Below are positions 6,658 to 9,591 of a stretch of DNA of 9,591 nt, piece after piece. Origin of the DNA: Limnovirga sp038203525. Lineage in GTDB: Bacteria > Bacteroidota > Bacteroidia > Chitinophagales > Chitinophagaceae. Location: assembly GCA_038203525.1 (NCBI GenBank), contig JBBRDW010000148.1, positions 1 through 9,591 on the forward strand, in the 5' to 3' direction. Both the position numbers and the translations under genes were made by a program. Below the pieces are notes generated by a model. That model was not told where the DNA came from, searched no databases, and saw nothing but the letters and a program-made list of their open reading frames with translations. Each line of letters starts with the position of its first letter. Within the stretch, counting starts at the first letter, position 1.

Positions 6658-8094
6658 ATGAAAAAGACAATTCTTCACATCATTTTTTTAATGATCACTT
6701 TTTATTCATCTGCTCAATGGTCGGTTGATTCTCTGATAAATGTTTGTGCCAGCGACAAGTTAAGCACCTATGGAAGTAAAACTATGTTTGTAAATTATGG
6801 AAGCTGGGAGCTTTACGATTTAAATACTTTAAACTCGACCACGGGTTTATTGACGTTGGGGCGCAATAGTATTAAAGTTGCATCAGTTGCAAACTTGGCC
6901 TACTTTGGAGGAGGTCAGTATGGGCCTTTCGCAGATCCTGTCTATACACAAAATGTAGATGTGTATGATTTTAATTCAAACACCTGGACTTTAAAGAAGC
7001 TAAGTAAGGCGAGAGAAATTGGAGCATCTGCTGCGGTTGGCAATAAAATTCTTTTTGCCGGCGGTCGTGATGCCCTTCATATGTATAACACCGTAGATAT
7101 TTTCGATGCATCAACCGGAATTAGAACCAGAGCAAGACTCTCTAAAGCACGCACCAATATTGCAGTTGCCGTAAATGGCAACAAAGTGGTTTTTGCGGGT
7201 GGCTGGTATTTCGACTTCTCTTATAACCGCCTGGTTTCAAATGCTGTTGACATTTATGATGCAAGTACCGACCTGTGGACCAATGCTACTTTGTCTCAAA
7301 AAAGAGAAGAAATAAGCGTTGCTTCTGTAGGAAATAAAATAGTGTTTGCTGGCGGTATCCCTAATGCAGGTGGCACTAATAAAATTGATATATATGATGT
7401 TTCAACAAACGCCTGGTCAACGGCTGTTTTATCCGCACAACGCAACGATATGACGGTAAATGTGGTTGGTACAAAGGCTTATTTCGCAAGTGGCGTAGGT
7501 GCGTCAAATAAAGTAGATGTATATGATGCCGTCACCAATACGTGGAGTGTGTTAACGATGCCAAATAATCTTGTAAGTGCTGCAGGTGCGGTTGTGGGCA
7601 ACCAAATTTTCTATGCCGGCGGTTATGATCCAATAACCTATGCTGTTTCAAACGCAGTGCAGATTTACAATACTTCAACAAACAGCTGGACAACCACTAC
7701 CATTTCGCAGGCAAGGGCCGGCAGTAATGTAGTAAGCATTGGAAATATTACATTGTTTGCAGGTGGGTTTACAAAAGTAACCTACCCCGGTATAGGCTCT
7801 ACCCGCCTGGACATCTATACTTTGCCGTTAAATATTGCTGGTAAAACAACCAGGTTTGACTTCAGAGTATTTCCTAACCCTGTTAATATTGTAACGCAGT
7901 TTTCAGCAGGTAAGGAAGCAAAGCTGCCGCTTGTTCTTCGTTTGTATAATGATATGGGCAACATAGCCGCAACATATAAAATTATCAACCTAACCACAGC
8001 CCTTAATTTAGGTAATATTAAAGCCGGAAAATATATTTTGTCGGCTTGCGATGCTAATGGCAATTGCGTAAGCAAAATGATTATTAAAGAATAA
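6658..8094 (+). CDS. secreted kelch-repeat protein with T9SS type A sorting domain
   Basis: Exported protein of 478 aa. The start at 6658 is chosen over an in-frame ATG at 6547 because it begins a clean signal peptide, MKKTILHIIFLMITFYSSAQ, cleaved near A19, and because a -7 promoter element lies between the two. From about residue 45 to 390 a kelch-type beta-propeller is built from roughly seven repeats of 45-55 aa. Each carries a strand like VDVYD, VDIYD or IDIYD, then a T/SNxW turn, and a glycine-rich strand (FAGG, YAGG). The C-terminal 80 residues form a type A sorting domain starting FRVFPNPV (about 402), with GNI near KAGKYILS and a basic end. Such domains direct export through the type IX system and are usually removed, leaving the protein at the cell surface or released. 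The ligand of the propeller is unknown. Confidence 0.9.
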   Translation: MKKTILHIIFLMITFYSSAQWSVDSLINVCASDKLSTYGSKTMFVNYGSWELYDLNTLNSTTGLLTLGRNSIKVASVANLAYFGGGQYGPFADPVYTQNVDVYDFNSNTWTLKKLSKAREIGASAAVGNKILFAGGRDALHMYNTVDIFDASTGIRTRARLSKARTNIAVAVNGNKVVFAGGWYFDFSYNRLVSNAVDIYDASTDLWTNATLSQKREEISVASVGNKIVFAGGIPNAGGTNKIDIYDVSTNAWSTAVLSAQRNDMTVNVVGTKAYFASGVGASNKVDVYDAVTNTWSVLTMPNNLVSAAGAVVGNQIFYAGGYDPITYAVSNAVQIYNTSTNSWTTTTISQARAGSNVVSIGNITLFAGGFTKVTYPGIGSTRLDIYTLPLNIAGKTTRFDFRVFPNPVNIVTQFSAGKEAKLPLVLRLYNDMGNIAATYKIINLTTALNLGNIKAGKYILSACDANGNCVSKMIIKE

Positions 8095-8181
8095 CAATTA
8101 AGAATCGGTTATCCTTTTGGCAATGAATTAATTGGTGAAGTTTGATGTTATAACACCTGGTGCGGTTAACCGGGAATAGCC

Positions 8182-8235
8182 CATAAAAGAACCAAAAGTA
8201 CAAGAGTGCGACGCAACAAGCGATGCTATGAAAAA
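8182..8235 (+). repeat. interspersed intergenic repeat, copy F (GCGAC subtype)
   Basis: The core GTACAAGAGTGCGACGCAAC (8198-8217) is identical to B and C. It is followed by AAGCGATGCTATGAAAA, where the flanking pair of the AGC/GCT dyad is A-T instead of the G-C of copy D. Upstream CCATAAAAGAACC resembles the CCATAAAA before the core of copy D. It lies between the kelch stop codon and the shared terminator. Confidence 0.9.
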
Positions 8236-8249
8236 CTAATGCATGGCCC

Positions 8250-8291
8250 AAAAAGCAAAAATCTTTCTTCTTGAAAGGCTTTTGCTTTTTT
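8250..8291. terminator. bidirectional terminator between kelch and deoxyhypusine-synthase-like genes
   Basis: AAAAAGCAAAA (8250-8260) pairs with TTTTGCTTTTT (8280-8290), and an inner CTTTC (8263-8267) pairs with GAAAG (8273-8277) around TTCTT. The A-run on one side and T-run on the other let it work on both strands. It begins 14 bp after the stop of the minus-strand gene and lies 155 bp past the kelch stop. Confidence 0.8.
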
Positions 8292-8304
8292 AAGATTACC
8301 CTTG

Positions 8305-9279
8305 TTACCATCCAAGTAACCAGGCAAATATCAATGGCGCAACAATCGTTGCATCGCTTTCTACAATAAACTTGGGCGTATGAATATCTAATTTACCCCA
8401 GGTAATTTTTTCGTTTGGCACAGCGCCGCTGTAAGAACCGTAAGATGTAGTGCTGTCGCTTATTTGGCAAAAATAACTCCAGAACGGAACATCGTGCCAC
8501 TCAAGATCCTGGTACATCATCGGCACTACGCAAATAGGAAAATCACCCGCAATTCCTCCACCAATTTGAAAGAACCCAACACCTTTACCGCTTGAATTTT
8601 TGCGGTACCAATCGCTCAGTTCCACCATGTATTCAATTCCACTTTTCATGGTGCTAGCCTTCAGCTCTCCTTTAATACAGTACGATGCAAAAATGTTGCC
8701 CATGGTACTGTCTTCCCAACCCGGCACTACAATCGGAATATTTTTTTGCGCAGCCGCCAACATCCAGCTATTCTTAGGGTCAATTTCATAGTATTGTTCC
8801 AACACGCCGCTCAGCAACATTTTATACATGTATTCATGTGGAAAAAATCTTTCACCCGCAGCTTCTGCATCTTTCCAAATCTTGTGAATATGCTGCTGCA
8901 ATCTTCGGAAGGCCTCTTCTTCAGGAATGCAGGTGTCTGTAACACGGTTGTAATGATTCTCCAGCAAATCCCATTCTTCCTGCGGACTAAGATCCCTGTA
9001 ATTTGGAACTCTTTTATAATGGCTGTGCGCTACCAAATTCATAATATCTTCTTCAAGGTTTGCACCTGTGCAACTGATTATCTGCACTTTATCCTGGCGT
9101 ATCATTTCGGCAAAAGAAATACCGAGTTCGGCAGTACTCATGGCACCTGCAAGCGTTACCATCATTTTGCCACCTTCCAGCATATGCGTTTCGTAACCTT
9201 TGGCTGCATCCATTAGAGCTGCCGCATTAAAATGGCGGTAGTGATATTCTATAAATTGAGAAACGGGTCCTTTAGTCAT
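8305..9279 (-). CDS. deoxyhypusine synthase family protein
   Basis: Homologue of deoxyhypusine synthase, the NAD-dependent enzyme that in eukaryotes and archaea moves the aminobutyl group of spermidine to a lysine of eIF5A. The family motifs are in order: CTGANLEEDI (70-79, matching the TGGxEED loop), PIVVPGWEDSTMGN (182-195), QIGGGIAGDFPI (238-249), and SYSGAVPNEKITWGKL (282-297), in which K296 corresponds to the lysine that carries the enzyme-imine intermediate. All are intact, so the protein should be active. At 324 aa it is shorter than human DHS (369 aa). Bacteria lack eIF5A, so the acceptor must differ; bacterial members are thought to make homospermidine or related polyamines by the same chemistry. 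The start at 9277-9279 gives MTKGPVSQFI; a -7 promoter element lies 20 nt upstream. It lies downstream of a Mur ligase gene on the same strand, about 190 bp away. Confidence 0.93.
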   Translation of the reverse strand: MTKGPVSQFIEYHYRHFNAAALMDAAKGYETHMLEGGKMMVTLAGAMSTAELGISFAEMIRQDKVQIISCTGANLEEDIMNLVAHSHYKRVPNYRDLSPQEEWDLLENHYNRVTDTCIPEEEAFRRLQQHIHKIWKDAEAAGERFFPHEYMYKMLLSGVLEQYYEIDPKNSWMLAAAQKNIPIVVPGWEDSTMGNIFASYCIKGELKASTMKSGIEYMVELSDWYRKNSSGKGVGFFQIGGGIAGDFPICVVPMMYQDLEWHDVPFWSYFCQISDSTTSYGSYSGAVPNEKITWGKLDIHTPKFIVESDATIVAPLIFAWLLGW

Positions 9280-9299
9280 TGCGTAAAAATTTAGAGGGG

Positions 9300-9307
9300 C
9301 AAAAGTA
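9300..9307 (-). promoter_or_regulatory. Bacteroidota -7 promoter element for the deoxyhypusine synthase-like gene
   Basis: TACTTTTG on the minus strand matches TAnnTTTG and ends 20 nt before the start codon. The tail of repeat copy G begins about 26 bp further upstream. No clear -33 TTG. Confidence 0.45.
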
Positions 9308-9333
9308 ACAAAGCAATGGCAGATTTAAGATTA

Positions 9334-9415
9334 AGGATTATATCAAGTATTTTTTTGGGCCGGGCTAAGGCTTTTCATGGCATCGTTCCTTGCGTCGCAC
9401 ACTTGTACCTTTTTT
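9334..9415 (-). repeat. interspersed intergenic repeat, copy G (core plus shortened tail)
   Basis: On the minus strand it reads GGTACAAGTGTGCGACGCAA, then GGAACGATGCCATGAAAA, then at once GCCTTAGCCCGG, CAAAAAAATACTTG and ATATAATCCT. It is intermediate between the two subtypes: T at core position 8 as in A and D, but GCGACGC as in B, C and F. Compared with copy D it lacks about 40 bases between core and tail. It lies between the Mur ligase stop and the deoxyhypusine-synthase promoter. Confidence 0.87.
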
Positions 9416-9469
9416 GGTGTGGGCAGCTTTCAACAGCAGTATTACTGTTTAAAAACTCCAATTCTTTTT

Positions 9470-9591
9470 TTATAATTCATTCCAAACCTGCTGCCCAAAC
9501 TGCTCTAAGGAAGGATCTCTTGCACCCATTAATAACAATACACAATCATCAGTAAAATGCGTATGCGCCGCTGCAAGAAAATCATTTCTGT
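9470..9591 (-). CDS. Mur ligase family protein, C-terminal end (partial)
   Basis: An open frame entering from the right edge encodes the last 39 residues of a protein, starting RNDFLAAAHTHFTDDCVLLL and continuing MGARDPSLEQFGQQVWNEL, then TAA. The string LLLMGARDPSLEQF has the form of the C-terminal domain end of MurC/Mpl-type ligases, ATP-dependent cytoplasmic enzymes that join amino acids or peptides to UDP-N-acetylmuramic acid in wall synthesis. The fragment is too short to tell MurC from Mpl, and it is below the size that simple open-frame listing would show. It is on the same strand as the deoxyhypusine-synthase-like gene and upstream of it. Confidence 0.65.
   Translation of the reverse strand, partial: RNDFLAAAHTHFTDDCVLLLMGARDPSLEQFGQQVWNEL

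Noticed and set aside
8084..8311. Minus-strand frame of 75 codons
   Set aside because: Covers repeat copy F and the bidirectional terminator and overlaps the ends of both neighbouring genes.
8746..9216. Plus-strand frame of 156 codons
   Set aside because: Antisense shadow of the deoxyhypusine-synthase-like gene.
951..9415. Idea that the repeat encodes a short peptide (STRVRRN register)
   Set aside because: The register is closed by TGA in copy B and TAG in copy G soon after the core, so coding is not conserved across copies.
951..9415. CRISPR array
   Set aside because: Repeat copies are over 370 bp apart, alternate in orientation, and have no regular spacers or cas genes.
9316..9555. Plus-strand frame of 79 codons
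   Set aside because: Runs through repeat copy G and antisense to the Mur ligase C-terminus.

Overview
The window looks like a piece of a Bacteroidota chromosome, most likely from the Chitinophagaceae or close relatives. Four signs support this. A secreted kelch protein ends in a type A sorting domain of the type IX secretion system. Start codons lack Shine-Dalgarno sequences. Several genes have the Bacteroidota -7 promoter element TAnnTTTG a short, fixed distance before their start. The 5S rRNA and intergenic DNA also have Bacteroidota character (AT-rich). The family-level placement is inference.

Layout. Positions 1-397 are the 3' end of a 23S rRNA gene, followed by a 5S rRNA gene (499-607) and a strong terminator (616-648). 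A gene-poor stretch of about 570 bp follows. Next come two minus-strand genes, prmA then plsY in transcription order. Another gene-free gap of about 570 bp leads into a plus-strand pair, a 3-hydroxyacyl-CoA dehydrogenase and an extended short-chain dehydrogenase/reductase. This pair converges on a minus-strand lipoprotein cytochrome c with two haem motifs. A third gene-free gap of about 590 bp separates the cytochrome from the plus-strand kelch/T9SS protein. That gene converges, across a shared terminator, on a minus-strand deoxyhypusine-synthase-family gene. The window ends inside the C-terminus of a minus-strand Mur ligase.

The genes are mostly housekeeping (rRNA, ribosomal protein methylation, phospholipid acylation, acyl-CoA metabolism, wall synthesis) mixed with envelope and secreted proteins. 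No defence system, transposase, integrase or CRISPR array is visible.

The most unusual signal lies outside the genes. A short interspersed repeat, with core GTACAAGAGTGCGACGCAAC followed by AGGCGATGCCATGAAAA, occurs six times, always between genes and in strictly alternating orientation. There are two sequence subtypes, paired substitutions in two small dyads, and in three copies a second conserved module further on. One pair forms a perfect 21-bp inverted repeat. This looks like a genome-wide intergenic repeat family (REP/MITE-like); its function cannot be told from the sequence.
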